Origin: Euonymus europaeus
Taxonomy: Eukaryota; Streptophyta; Magnoliopsida; Celastrales; Celastraceae
Assembly (NCBI GenBank): GCA_963580455.1
Contig: OY756968.1
Span: 25,079,996 to 25,143,995, forward strand
DNA: 64,000 nt
Direction of reading: 5' to 3'
Under the pieces are notes generated by a model. The model was not told the origin of the DNA, searched no databases, and saw only the letters and a list, made by a program, of their open reading frames with translations. This document shows positions 36,660 through 49,116 of the stretch, one piece after another (positions within the stretch are counted from its first letter, which is position 1; the number at the start of each line of letters is the position of its first letter). A program made the position numbers and the translations under genes.

Positions 36660-38216
36660 GAATTCGGTGATTTTTTGCTTTATTTCACACTACTTTTCGA
36701 GCTCTACGATCCTGGCATTTCGGATTTTGATTTCAGAACTCGTGGCTAGTTGGCCTTGTTTCACCTACTTAGCCACGAAATGTAGTTTCTTTACGTAAAC
36801 GGTTTTATGAATATCCGTTGACTCCGAGCTCTGAACTCGGTAATTTTTAGCTTGATTTCACACTACTTTTCAAGCTCTAAGATTATGGAGTTTCGGATTT
36901 TGATTTCAGAACTCGTGGCTAGTTTGTCTCGTTTGACCTAGTTAGCCGCGAAATGTGGTTTCTTTACGTAAACGGTTTTATGAATATCGGTTGACTCCGA
37001 GTTCTGAATTCGGTGATTTTTAGCTTGATTTCACACTAATTTTCGAGCTCTACGAGCCTGGTGTTTCGGATGTTGATTTCAGAACTCGTGGCTAGTTGGT
37101 CTCGTTTCACCTAGTTAGCCGCGAAATGTGGTTTCTTTACATAAACGGTTTTATGAATATCCGTTGACTCCGAGTTCTGAATTCGGTGATTTTTAGCTTG
37201 ATTTCACACTACTTTTCGAGCTCTACAATCTTGGCGTTTCAGATTTTGATTTCAGAACTTGTGGCTATTAGGTCTCGTTTCACCTATTTAGCCGCGAAAT
37301 GTGGTTTCTTTACGTAAACGGTTTTATGAATATCCGTTGACTCCGAGTTCTGAATTCGGGTATTTTTAGCTTGATTACACACTACTTTTCGAGCTCTACA
37401 ATCCTGGGTTTTCGGATTTCGATTTCAGAACTCGTGGCTAGTAGGTCTTGTTTCACCTATTTAGCCGCGAAATGTGGTTTCTTTACGTAAACGGTTTTAT
37501 GAATATCCGTTGACTCCGAATTCTGAATTCGGTGATTTTTAGCTTGATTTCACACTACTTTTCGAGCTCTACGATCTTGTTATTTCGGATTTTGATTTAA
37601 GAACTCGTGGCTAGTTGGTCTCGTTTAACCTAGTTAGCCGCGAAATGTGGTTTCTTTACGTAAACGGTTTTATGAATATTCGTTGACTCCGAGTTCTGAA
37701 TTCGGTGATTTTTAGCTTGATTACACACTACTTTCGAGCTCTACAATCCTGGGTTTTCAGATTTCGATTTCAGAACTCGTGGCTAGTAGGTCTCGTTTCA
37801 CCTATTTAGCCGCGAAATGTAGTTTCTTTACGTAAACGGTTTTATGAATATCCGTTGACTGCGAGTTCTGAATTCGGTGATTTTTAGCTTGATTTCATAC
37901 TTCTTTTCGAGCTCTACAATCCTGGGTTTTCGAATTTCGATTTCAGAACTCGTGGCTAGTAGTTCTCGTTTCACCTAGTTAGCCGCGAAATGTGGTTTCT
38001 TTATGTAAACGGTTTTATGAATATCCGTTGACTCCGGGTTCTGAATTCGGGTGATTTTTAGCTTGATTTCACACTACTTTTCGAGCTCTACAATCCTGGG
38101 TTTTCGGATTTCGATTTCAGAACTCGTGGCTAGTAGGTCTCGTTTCACCTAGTTAGCCGCGAAATGTGGTACCTTTACGTAAACGGTTTTATGAATATCC
38201 GTTGACTCCGAGTTCT
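36660..38216 (+). repeat. Cassette block, 9 units (u v d e f g m n t)
   Basis: After u, v, d and e come f (GAATTCGGGTATTT), g (GATCTTGTTATTTCGG, GATTTAAGAACTCG at about 37.6 kb), a 172-bp unit (CTACTTTCGAG, 37728) and a unit with CACTTC-type TACTTCTTTTCG and TTATGTAAAC, then the KpnI unit (38168). GGCCTTG and AGCCACG are variants in its u unit. This f-g-m-n order is reused in several later blocks. Confidence 0.75.
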
Positions 38217-40119
38217 GAATTCGGTGATTTTTTGCTTTATTTCACACTACTTTTCGAGCTCTACGATCCTGGCGTTTCGGATTTTGATTTCAGAACTCGT
38301 GGCTAGTTGGCCTCGTTTCACCTAGTTAGCCGCGAAATGTAGTTTCTTTACGTAAACGGTTTTATGAATATCCGTTGACTCCGAGCTCTGAATTCGGTAA
38401 TTTTTAGCTTGATTTCACACTACTTTTCAAGCTCTACGATTATGGAGTTTCGGATTTTGATTTCAGAACTCGTGGCTAGTTGGTCTCGTTTGACCTAGTT
38501 AGCCGCGAAATGTGGTTTCTTTACGTAAACGGTTTTACGAATATCGGTTGGCTCCGAGTTCTGAATTCGGTGATTTTTAGCTTGATTTCACACTAATTTT
38601 CGAGCTCTACGAGCCTGGTGTTTCGGATTTTGATTTCAGAACTCGTGGCTAGTTGGTCTCGTTTCACCTAGTTAGCCGCGAAATGTGGTTTCTTTACGTA
38701 AACGGTTTTATGAATATCCGTTGACTCCGAGTTCTGAATTCGGTGATTTTTAGCTTGATTTCACACTACTTTTCGAGCTATACAATCTTGGTGTTTCAGA
38801 TTTTGATTTCAGAACTTGTGGCTAGTAGGTCTCGTTTCACCTATTTAGCCGCGAAATGTGGTTTCTTTACGTAAACGGTTTTATGAATATCCGTTGACTC
38901 CGAGTTATGAATTCGGTGATTTTTAGCTTGATTACACACTACTTTTCGAGCTCTACAATCCTGGGTTTTCGGATTTCGATTTCAGAACTCGTGGCTAGTA
39001 GGTCTCGTTTCACCTATTTAGCCGCGAAATGTGATTTCTTTACGTAAACGGTTTTATGAATATCCGTTGACTCCGAGTTCTGAATTCGGTGATTTTTAGC
39101 TTGATTTCACACTACTTTTCGAGCTCTACGATCCTGGGTTTTCGGATTTCGATTTCAGAACTCGTGGCTAGTTGGTCTCGTTTAACCTATTTAGCCGCGA
39201 AATGTGGTTTCTTTACGTAAACGGTTTTATGAATATCCGTTGACTCCGAGTTCTGAATTCGGTGATTTTGAGCTTGATTTCACACTACTTTTCGAGCTCT
39301 ACAATCCTGGGTTTTCGGATTTCGATTTCAGAACTCGTGGCTAGTAGGTCTCCTTTCACCTATTTAGCCGCGAAATGTGGTTTCTTTACGTAAACGGTTT
39401 TATGAATATCCGTTGACTCCGAGTTCTGAATTCGGTGATTTTTAGCTTGATTTCACACTACTTTTCGAGCTCTACAATCCTGGGTTTTCGGATTTCGATT
39501 TCAGAACTCGTGGCTAGTAGTTCTCGTTTCACCTAGTTAGCCGCGAAATGTGGTTTCTTTACGTAAACGGTTTTATGAATATCCGTTGACTCCGAGTTCT
39601 GAATTCGGTGTTTTTTAGCCTGATTTCACACTACTTTTTGAGCTCTACGTTCCTGGCGTTCTGGATTTTGATTTCAGAACTCGTGGCTAGTTGGTCTCAT
39701 TTCACCTAGTTAGCCGCGAAATGTGGTTTCTTTACGTAAACGGTTTTATGAATATCCGTTCACTCCGAGTTCTGAATTCGGTGATTTTTAGCTTGATTTC
39801 ACACTACTTTTCGAGCTCTACAATCCTGTGTTTTCGGATTTCGATTTCAGAACTCGTGGCTAGTAGGTCTCGTTTCACCTAGTTAGCCGCGAAATGTGGT
39901 TTCTTTACGTGAACGGTTTTATGAATATCCGTTGACTCCGGGTTCTGAATTCGGAGATTTTTAGCTTGATTTCATACTACTTTTCGAGCTCTACAATCCT
40001 GGGTTTTCGGATTTTGATTTCAGAACTCGTGGCTAGTACTTCTCGTTTCACCTAGTTAGCCGCGAAATGTGGTACCTTTACGTAAACGGTTTTATGAATA
40101 TCCGTTGACTCCGAGTTCT
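38217..40119 (+). repeat. Cassette block, 11 units, version 1
   Basis: The block is 1903 bp. After u, v, d and e it follows the older order: GAGTTATG junction, ATTACAC, TTTAACC, CTCCTTT, CTAGTAGTTCTCG, CGTTCCTGGCGTTCTGG, CCTGTGTTTTCGG with GTGAACGG, then KpnI (40071). It has the same length as the next block but a different second half, so blocks of equal length need not share their monomers. Confidence 0.75.
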
Positions 40120-42022
40120 GAATTCGGTGATTTTTTGCTTTATTTCACACTACTTTTCGAGCTCTACGATCCTGGCATTTCGGATTTTGATTTCAGAACT
40201 CGTGGCTAGTTGGCCTCGTTTCACCTAGTTAGCCACGAAATGTAGTTTCTTTACGTAAACGGTTTTATGAATATCCGTTGACTACGAGCTCTGAATTCGG
40301 TAATTTTTAGCTTGATTTCACACTACTTTTCAAGCTCTACGATTATGGAGTTTCGGATTTTGATTTCAGAACTCGTGGCTAGTTGGTCTCGTTTGACCTA
40401 GTTAGCCGCGAAATGTGGTTTCTTTACGTAAACGGTTTTATGAATATCGGTTTACTCCGAGTTCTGAATTCGGTGATTTTTAGCTTGATTTCACACTAAT
40501 TTTCGAGCTCTACGAGCCTGGTGTTTCGGATTTTGATTTCAGAACTCGTGGGTAGTTGGTCTCGTTTCACCTAGTTAGCCGCGAAATGTGGTTTCTTTAC
40601 GTAAACGGTTTTATGAATATCCGTTGACTCCGAGTTCTGAATTCGGTGATTTTTAGCTTGATTTCACACTACTTTTCGAGCTCTACAATCTTGGCGTTTC
40701 AGATTTTGATTTCAGAACTTGTGGCTAGTAGGTCTCGTTTCACCTATTTAGCCGCGAAATGTGGTTTCTTTACGTAAACGGTTTTATGAATATCCGTTGA
40801 CTCCGAGTTCTGAATTCGGGTATTTTTAGCTTGATTACACACTACTTTTCGAGCTCTACAATCCTGGGTTTTCGGATTTTGATTTCAGAACTCGTGGCTA
40901 GTAGGTCTTGTTTCACCTATTTAGCCGCGAAATGTGGTTTCTTTACGTAAACGGTTTTATGAATATCCGTTGACTCCGAATTCTGAATTCGGTGATTTTT
41001 AGCTTGATTTCACACTACTTTTCGAGCTCTACGATCTTGTTATTTCGGATTTTGATTTAAGAACTCGTGGCTAGTTGGTCTCGTTTAACCTAGTTAGCCG
41101 CGAAATGTGGTTTCTTTACGTAAACGGTTTTATGAATATCCGTTTACTCCGAGTTCTGAATTCGGTGATTTTTAGCTTGATTAGACACTACTTTCGAGCT
41201 CTACAATCCTGGGTTTTCGGATTTTGATTTCAGAACTCGTGGCTAGTAGGTCTCGTTTCACCTATTTAGCCGCGAAATGTAGTTTCTTTACGTAAACGGT
41301 TTTATGAATATCCGTTGACTGCGAGTTCTGAATTCGGTGATTTTTAGCTTGATTTCACACTTCTTTTCGAGCTCTACAATCCTAGGTTTTCGAATTTCGA
41401 TTTCAGAACTCGTGGCTAGTAGTTCTCGTTTCACCTAGTTAGCCGCGAAATGTGGTTTCTTTATGTAAACGGTTTTATGAATATCCATTGACTCCGAGTT
41501 CTGAATTCGGGTGATTTTTAGCTTGATTTCACACTACTTTTCGAGCTCTACAATCCTGGGTTTTTGGATTTTGATTTCAGAACTCGTGGCTAGTAGGTCT
41601 CGTTTCACCTAGTTAGCCGCGAAATGTGGTTTCTTTACGTAAACGGTTTTATAAATATCCGTTGACTCCGAGTTCTGAATTCGGTGATTTTTAGCTTGAT
41701 TTCACACTACTTTTCGAGCTCTACAATCCCGGATTTTCGGATTTCGATTTCAGAACTCGTGGCTAGTAGGCCTCGTTTCACCTAGTTAGCCGCGAAATGT
41801 GGTTTCTTTACGTAAACGGTTTTATGAATATCCGTTGACTCCGGGTTCTGAATTCGGTGATTTTTAGCTTGATTTCACACTACTTTTCGAGCTCTACAAT
41901 CCTGGGTTTTCGGATTTCGATTTCAGAACTCGTGGCTAGTAGGTCTCGTTTCACCTAGTTAGCCGCGAAATGTGGTACCTTTACGTAAACGGTTTTATGA
42001 ATATCCGTTGACTCCGAGTTCT
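40120..42022 (+). repeat. Cassette block, 11 units, version 2
   Basis: The block is 1903 bp with order u v d e f g m n o p t. Unit g is at about 41.03 kb, the 172-bp unit at 41188, the extra-G unit near 41.50 kb, p carries ATCCCGGATTTTCGG, and KpnI is at 41974. The f-to-p run is reused in the next block and at 49117 and 52058. Confidence 0.8.
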
Positions 42023-45000
42023 GAATTCGGTGATTTTTTGCTTTATTTCACAATACTTTTCGAGCTCTACGATCCTGGTGTTTCGGATTTTGATTTCAGA
42101 ACTCGTGGCTAGTTGGCCTCGTTTCACCTAGTTAGCCGCGAAATGTGGTTTCTTTACGTAAACGGTTTTATGAATATCCGTTTACTCCGAGCTCTGAATT
42201 CGGTAATTTTTAGCTTGATTTCACACTACTTTTCAAGCTCTACGATTATGGAGTTTCGGATTTTGATTTCAGAACTCGTGGCTAGTTGGTCTCGTTTGAC
42301 CTAGTTAGCCGCGAAATGTGGTTTCTTTACGTAAACGGTTTTATGAATATCGGTTGACTCCGAGTTCTGAATTCGGTGATTTTTAGCTTGATTTCACACT
42401 AATTTTCGAGCTCTACGAGCCTGGTGTTTCGGATTTTGATTTCAGAACTCGTGGCTAGTTGGTCTCATTTCACCTAGTTAGCCGCGAAATGTGGTTTCTT
42501 TACGTAAACGGTTTTATGAATATCCGTTGACTCCGAGTTCTGAATTCGGTGATTTTTAGCTTGATTTCACACTAATTTTCGAGCTCTACGAGCCTGGTGT
42601 TTCGGATTTTGATTTCAGAACTCGTGGCTAGTTGGTCTCATTTCACCTAGTTAGCCGCGAAATATGGTTTCTTTACGTAAACGGTTTTATGAATATCCGT
42701 TGACTCCGAGTTCTGAATTCGTTGATTTTTAGCTTGATTTCACACTACTTTTCGAGCTCTACAATCCTGGCATTTCGGATTTTGATTTCAGAACTCGTGG
42801 CTAGTAGGTCTCGTTTCACCTAGTTAGCCGCGAAATGTGGTTTCTTTACGTAAACGGTTTTATGAATATTTGTTGACTCCGAGTTCTGAATTCGGTGATT
42901 TTTAGCTTGATTTCACACTACTTTTCGAGCTCTACAATCCTGGCATTTCGGATTTTTATTTCAGAACTCGTGGCTAGTAGGTCTCGATTCACCTAGTTAG
43001 CCGCGAAATGTGGTTTCTTTACGTAAACGGTTTTATGAATATTCGTTGACTCCGAGTTCTGAATTCCGTGATTTTTAGCTTGATTTCACATTACTTTTCG
43101 AGCTCTACAATCCTGATTTTTCGGATTTTGATTTCAGAACTCGTGGCTAGTAGGTCTCGTTTCACCTAGTTAGCCGCGAAATGTGGTTTCTTTACGTAAA
43201 CGGTTTTATGAATATCCGTTGACTCCGAGTTCTGAATTCGGTGATTTTTAGCTTGATTTCACACTACTTTTTGACCTCTACAATCCTGGCGTTACTGATT
43301 TTGATTTTAGAACTCGTGGCTAGTAGGTCTCGTTTCACCTAGTTAGCCGCGAAATGTGGTTTCTTTACGTAAACGGTTTTATGAATATCCGTTGACTCCG
43401 AGTTCTGAATTCTGTGATTTTTAGCTTGATTTCACACTACTTTTCGAGCTCTACAATCCTGACATTTCGGATTTTGATTTCAGAACTTGTGGCTAATAGG
43501 TCTCGTTTCACCTAGTTAGCCGCGAAATGTGGTTTCTTTACGTAAACGGTTTTATGAATATCCGTTGACTCCGTGTTCTGAATTCGGTGATTTTTAGATT
43601 GATTTCACACTACTTTTCGAGCTCTACAATCCTGGTGTTTCGGATTTTGATTTCAGAACTCGTGGCTAGTAGGTCTCGATTCACCTAGTTAGCCGCGAAA
43701 TGTGGTTTCTTTACGTAAACGGTTTTATGAATATCCGTTGACTCCGAGTTCTGAATTCGGTGATTTTTAGCTTGATTTCACACTACTTTTCGAGCTCTAC
43801 AATCTTGGCATTTCAGATTTTGATTTCAGAACTTGTGGCTAGTAGGTCTCGTTTCACCTATTTAGCCGCGAAATGTGGTTTCTTTACGTAAACGGTTTTA
43901 TGAATATCCGTTGACTCCGAGTTCTGAATTCGGGTATTTTTAGCTTGATTACACACTACTTTTCGAGCTCTACAATCCTGGGTTTTCGGATTTTGATTTC
44001 AGAACTCGTGGCTAGTAGGTCTTGTTTCACCTATTTAGCCGCGAAATGTGGTTTCTTTACGTAAACGGTTTTATGAATATCCGTTGACTCCGAATTCTGA
44101 ATTCGGTGATTTTTAGCTTGATTTCACACTACTTTTCGAGCTCTACGATCTTGTTATTTCGGATTTTGATTTAAGAACTCGTGGCTAGTTGGTCTCGTTT
44201 AACCTAGTTAGCCGCGAAATGTGGTTTCTTTACGTAAACGGTTTTATGAATATCCGTTGACTCCGAGTTCTGAATTCGGTGATTTTTAGCTTGATTACAC
44301 ACTACTTTCGAGCTCTACAATCCTGGGTTTTCGGATTTTGATTTCAGAACTCGTGGCTAGTAGGTCTCGTTTCACCTATTTAGCCGCGAAATGTAGTTTC
44401 TTTACGTAAACGGTTTTATGAATATCCGTTGACTGCGAGTTCTGAATTCGGTGATTTTTAGCTTGATTTCACACTTCTTTTCGAGCTCTACAATCCTAGG
44501 TTTTCGAATTTCGATTTCAGAACTCGTGGCTAGTAGTTCTCGTTTCACCTAGTTAGCCGCGAAATGTGGTTTCTTTATGTAAACGGTTTTATGAATATCC
44601 ATTGACTCCGAGTTCTGAATTCGGGTGATTTTTAGCTTGATTTCACACTACTTTTCGAGCTCTACAATCCTGGGTTTTTGGATTTTGATTTCAGAACTCG
44701 TGGCTAGTAGGTCTCGTTTCACCTAGTTAGCCGCGAAATGTGGTTTCTTTACGTAAACGGTTTTATAAATATCCGTTGACTCCGAGTTCTGAATTCGGTG
44801 ATTTTTAGCTTGATTTCACACTACTTTTCGAGCTCTACAATCCCGGATTTTCGGATTTCGATTTCAGAACTCGTGGCTAGTAGGCCTCGTTTCACCTAGT
44901 TAGCCGCGAAATGTGGTTTCTTTACGTAAACGGTTTTATGAATATCCGTTGACTCCGGGTTCTGAATTCGGTGATTTTTAGCTTGATTTCACACTACTTT

Positions 45001-45308
45001 TCGAGCTCTACAATCCCGGATTTTCGGATTTCGATTTCAGAACTCGTGGCTAGTAGGCCTCGTTTCACCTAGTTAGCCGCGAAATGTGGTTTCTTTACGT
45101 AAACGGTTTTATGAATATCCGTTGACTCCGGGTTCTGAATTCGGTGATTTTTAGCTTGATTTCACACTACTTTTCGAGCTCTACAATCCTGGGTTTCGGA
45201 TTTCGATTTCAGAACTCGTGGCTAGTAGGTCTCGTTTCACCTAGTTAGCCGCGAAATGTGGTACCTTTACGTAAACGGTTTTATGAATATCCGTTGACTC
45301 CGAGTTCT
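42023..45308 (+). repeat. Cassette block interrupted by an island, 19 units
   Basis: The order is u, v, then two successive GAGCCTGGTG units with CTCATTTCACC, six atypical units (42715-43752), then e f g m n o p p t with KpnI at 45260. Without the island and the extra d and p units it equals the preceding 11-unit block. The p unit is tandemly doubled here, and the KpnI unit has lost one T (CCTGGGTTTCGG). Confidence 0.8.
42715..43752 (+). repeat. Island of six atypical monomers
   Basis: Six units (1038 bp) carry variants rare or absent in their neighbours: GAATTCGTTGA with ATATTTGTTGAC, GGATTTTTATTTC with CTCGATTCACC, GAATTCCGTGA with CATTACTTTTC, TTTTTGACCTC with GGCGTTACTG, GAATTCTGTGA with CCTGACATTTCGG and GGCTAATAGG, and a TTTTAGATTG unit with CTCGATTCACC. 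CTCGATTCACC and CCTGGCATTTCGG are typical of the left domain (1-9 kb), so this looks like inserted or preserved older satellite. Confidence 0.75.
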
Positions 45309-46866
45309 GAATTCGGTGATTTTTTGCTTTATTTCACAATACTTTTCGAGCTCTACGATCATGGCGTTTCGGATTTTGATTTCAGAACTCGTGGCTAGTT
45401 GGCCTCGTTTCACCTAGTTAGCCGCGAAATGTGGTTTCTTTACGTAAACGGTTTTATGAATATCCGTTTACTTCGAGCTCTGAATTCGGTAATTTTTAGC
45501 TTGATTTCACACTACTTTTCAAGCTCTACGATTATGGAGTTTCGGATTTTGATTTCAGGACTCGTGGCTAGTTGGTCTCGTTTGACCTAGTTAGCCGCGA
45601 AATGTGGTTTCTTTACGTAAACGGTTTTATGAATATCGGTTGACTCCGAGTTCTGAATTCGGTGATTTTTAGCTTGATTTCACACTAATTTTCGAGATCT
45701 ACGAGCCTGGTGTTTCGGATTTTGATTTCAGAACTCGTGGCTAGTTGGTCTCATTTCACCTAGTTAGCCGCGAAATGTGGTTTCTTTACGTAAACGGTTT
45801 TATGAATATCCGTTGACTCCGAGTTCTGAATTCGGTGATTTTTAGCTTGATTTCACACTACTTTTCGAGCTCTACAATCTTGGCGTTTCAGATTTTGATT
45901 TCAGAACTTGTGGCTAGTAGGTCTCGTTTCACCTATTTAGCCGCGAAATGTGGTTTCTTTACGTAAACGGTTTTATGAATATCCGTTGACTCCGAGTTCT
46001 GAATTCGGTGATTTTTAGCTTGATTACACACTACTTTTCGAGCTCTACAATCCTGGGTTTTCGGATTTCGATTTCAGAACTCGTGGCTAGTAGGTCTCGT
46101 TTCACCTATTTAGCCGCGAAATGTGGTTTCTTTACGTAAACGGTTTTATGAATATCCGTTGACTCCGAGTTCTGAATTCGGTGATTTTTAGCTTGATTTC
46201 ACACTACTTTTCGAGCTCTACGATCCTGGCGTTTCGGATTTTGATTTCAGAACTCGTGGGTAGTTGGTCTCGTTTCACCTAGTTACCCGCGAAATATGGT
46301 TTCTTTACGTAAACGGTTTTATGAATATCCGTTGACTCCGAGTTCTGAATTCGGGTGATTTTTAGCTTGATTTCGAACTACTTTTCGAGCTCTACAATCC
46401 TGGGTTTTCGGATTTTGATTTCAGAACTCGTGGCCAGTAGGTCTCGTTTCACCTAGTTAGCCGCGAAATGTGGTTTCTTTACGTAAACGGTTTTATGAAT
46501 ATCCGTTGACTCCGAGTTCTGAATTCGGTGATTTTTAGCTTGATTTCACACTACTTTTCGAGCTCTACAATCCTGGGTTTTCGGATTTCGATTTCAGAAC
46601 TCGTGGCTAGTAGGTCTCCTTTCACCTATTTAGCCGCAAAATGTGGTTTCTTTACGTAAACGGTTTTATGAATATCCGTTGACTCCGAGTTCTGAATTCG
46701 GTGATTTTTAGCTTGATTTCACACTACTTTTCGAGCTCTACAATCCTGGGTTTTCGGATTTCGATTTCAGAACTCGTTGCTAGTAGGTCTCGTTTCACCT
46801 AGTTAGCCGCGAAATGTGGTACCTTTACGTAAACGGTTTTATGAATATCCGTTGACTCCGAGTTCT
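45309..46866 (+). repeat. 9-unit HOR, copy 1
   Basis: The block is 1558 bp. The order is u, v, d, e, ATTACAC, a unit with GTGGGTAGTTGG and TTACCCGCGAAATATGG, a 174-bp unit with extra G plus TTTCGAACTAC and GGCCAGTAGG, a CTCCTTT unit with GCAAAATG, then KpnI (46818, with CGTTGCTAG). The following block repeats it. The middle units closely resemble those near 11.9-12.2 kb. Confidence 0.85.
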
Positions 46867-48424
46867 GAATTCGGTGATTTTTTGCTTTATTTCACACTAC
46901 TTTTCGAGCTCTACGATCCTGGCGTTTCGGATTTTGATTTCAGAACTCGTGGCTAGTTGGCCTCGTTTCACCTAGTTAGCCGCGAAATGTAGTTTCTTTA
47001 CGTAAACGGTTTTATGAATATCCGTTGACTCCGAGCTCTGAATTCGGTAATTTTTAGCTTGATTTCACACTACTTTTCAAGCTCTACGATTATGGAGTTT
47101 CGGATTTTGATTTCAGAACTCGTGGCTAGTTGGTCTCGTTTGACCAAGTTAGCCGCGAAATGTGGTTTCTTTACGTAAACGGTTTTATGAATATCGGTTG
47201 ACTCCGAGTTCTGAATTCGGTGATTTTTAGCTTGATTTCACACTAATTTTCGAGCTCTACGAGCCTGGTGTTTCGGATTTTGATTTCAGAACTCGTGGCT
47301 AGTTGGTCTCATTTCACCTAGTTAGCCGCGAAATGTGGTTTCTTTACGTAAACGGTTTTATGAATATCCGTTGACTCCGAGTTCTGAATTCGGTGATTTT
47401 TAGCTTGATTTCACACTACTTTTCGAGCTCTACAATCTTGGCGGTTCAGATTTTGATTTCAGAACTTGTGGCTAGTAGGTCTCGTTTCACCTATTTAGCC
47501 GCGAAATGTGGTTTCTTTACGTAAACGGTTTTATGAATATCCGTTGACTCCGAGTTCTGAATTCGGTGATTTTTAGCTTGATTACACACTACTTTTCGAG
47601 CTCTACAATCCTGGGTTTTCGGATTTCGATTTCAGAACTCGTGGCTAGTAGGCCTCGTTTCACCTATTTAGCCGCGAAATGTGGTTTCTTTACGTAAACG
47701 GTTTTATGAATATCCGTTGACTACGAGTTCTGAATTCGGTGATTTTTAGCTTGATTTCACACTACTTTTTGAGCTCTACGATCCTGGCGTTTCGGATTTT
47801 GATTTCAGAACTCGTGCGTAGTTGGTCTCGTTTCACCTAGTTACCCGCGAAATATGGTTTCTTTACGTAAACGGTTTTATGAATATCCGTTGACTCCGAG
47901 TTCTGAATTCGGGTGATTTTTAGCTTGATTTCGAACTACTTTTCGAGCTCTACAATCCTGGGTTTTCGGATTTTGATTTCAGAACTCGTGGCCAGTAGGT
48001 CTCGTTTCACCTAGTTAGCCGCGAAATGTGGTTTCTTTACGTAAACGGTTTTATGAATATCCGTTGACTCCGAGTTCTGAATTCGGTGGTTTTTAGCTTG
48101 ATTTCACACTACTTTTCGAGCTCTACAATCCTGTGTTTTCGGATTTCGATTTCAGAACTCGTGGCTAGTAGGTCTCCTTTCACCTATTTAGCCGCGAAAT
48201 GTGGTTTCTTTACGTAAACGGTTTTATGAATATCCGTTGACTCCGAGTTCTGAATTCGGTGATTTTTAGCTTGATTTCACACTACTTTTCGAGCTCTACA
48301 ATCCTGGGTTTTCGGATTTCGATTTCAGAACTCGTGGCTAGTACTTCTCGTTTCACCTAGTTAGCCGCGAAATGTGGTACCTTTACGTAAACGGTTTTAT
48401 GAATATCCGTTGACTCCGAGTTCT
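46867..48424 (+). repeat. 9-unit HOR, copy 2
   Basis: The block is again 1558 bp with the same unit order as copy 1. Private changes include GACCAAGTTAGCC in v, GGCGGTTCAG in e, GTGCGTAGTTGG, GGTGGTTTTTAGC, and CTAGTACTTCTCG in the KpnI unit (48376). The CTAGTACTTCTCG form is then carried into the KpnI units at 51490 and 62388. Confidence 0.85.
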
Positions 48425-49116
48425 GAATTCGGTGATTTTTTGCTTTATTTCACACTACTTTTCGAGCTCTACGATCCTGGCGTTTCGGATTTTGATTTCA
48501 GAAATTGTGGCTAGTTGGCCTCGTTTCACCTAGTTAGCCACGAAATGTAGTTTATTTACGTAAACGGTTTTATGAATATCCGTTGACTCCGAGCTCTGAA
48601 TTCGGTAATTTTTAGCTTGATTTCACACTACTTTTCAAGCTCTACGATTATGGAGTTTCGGATTTTGATTTCAGAACTCGTGGCTAGTTGGTCTCGTTTG
48701 ACCTAGTTAGCCGCGAAATGTGGTTTCTTTACGTAAACGGTTTTACGAATATCGGTTGACTCCGAGTTCTGAATTCGGTGATTTTTAGCTTGATTTCACA
48801 CTAATTTTCGAGCTCTACGAGCCTGGTGTTTCGGATTTTGATTTCAGAACTCGTGGCTAGTTGGTCTCGTTTCACCTAGTTAGCCGCGAAATGTGGTTTC
48901 TTTACGTAAACGGTTTTATGAATATCCCTTGACTCCGAGTTCTGAATTCGGTGATTTTTAGCTTGATTTCACACTACCTTTCGAGCTCTACAATCTTGGC
49001 ATTTCGGATTTTGATTTCAGAACTTGTGGCTAGTAGGTCTCGTTTCACCTATTTAGCCGCGAAATGTGGTTTCTTTACGTAAACGGTTTTATGAATATCC
49101 GTTGACTCCGAGTTCT
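48425..49116 (+). repeat. u-v-d-e cassette opening the 17-unit repeat region
   Basis: This is four units. The u unit has GAAATTGTGG and TAGTTTATTTACG, private changes. The v unit ends with TTTTACGAATATCGG. The d unit ends with ATATCCCTTGAC, and the e unit has CTACCTTTCGAG (48977). The d (ATCCCTTG) and e (ACCTTTCGAG) forms reappear as members of the 11-unit HOR at 53.4-61 kb, so this looks like their source. Confidence 0.75.

Noticed and set aside
39691..39882. 63-codon open frame with TTG start
   Set aside because: Same satellite-derived frame as at 14605, kept open by chance substitutions in two adjacent monomers.
42113..42304. 63-codon open frame
   Set aside because: Same frame across the u and v units; similarity to the others reflects shared monomers, not a conserved gene.
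45399..45590. 63-codon open frame
   Set aside because: As above, across the u and v units of the 9-unit block.
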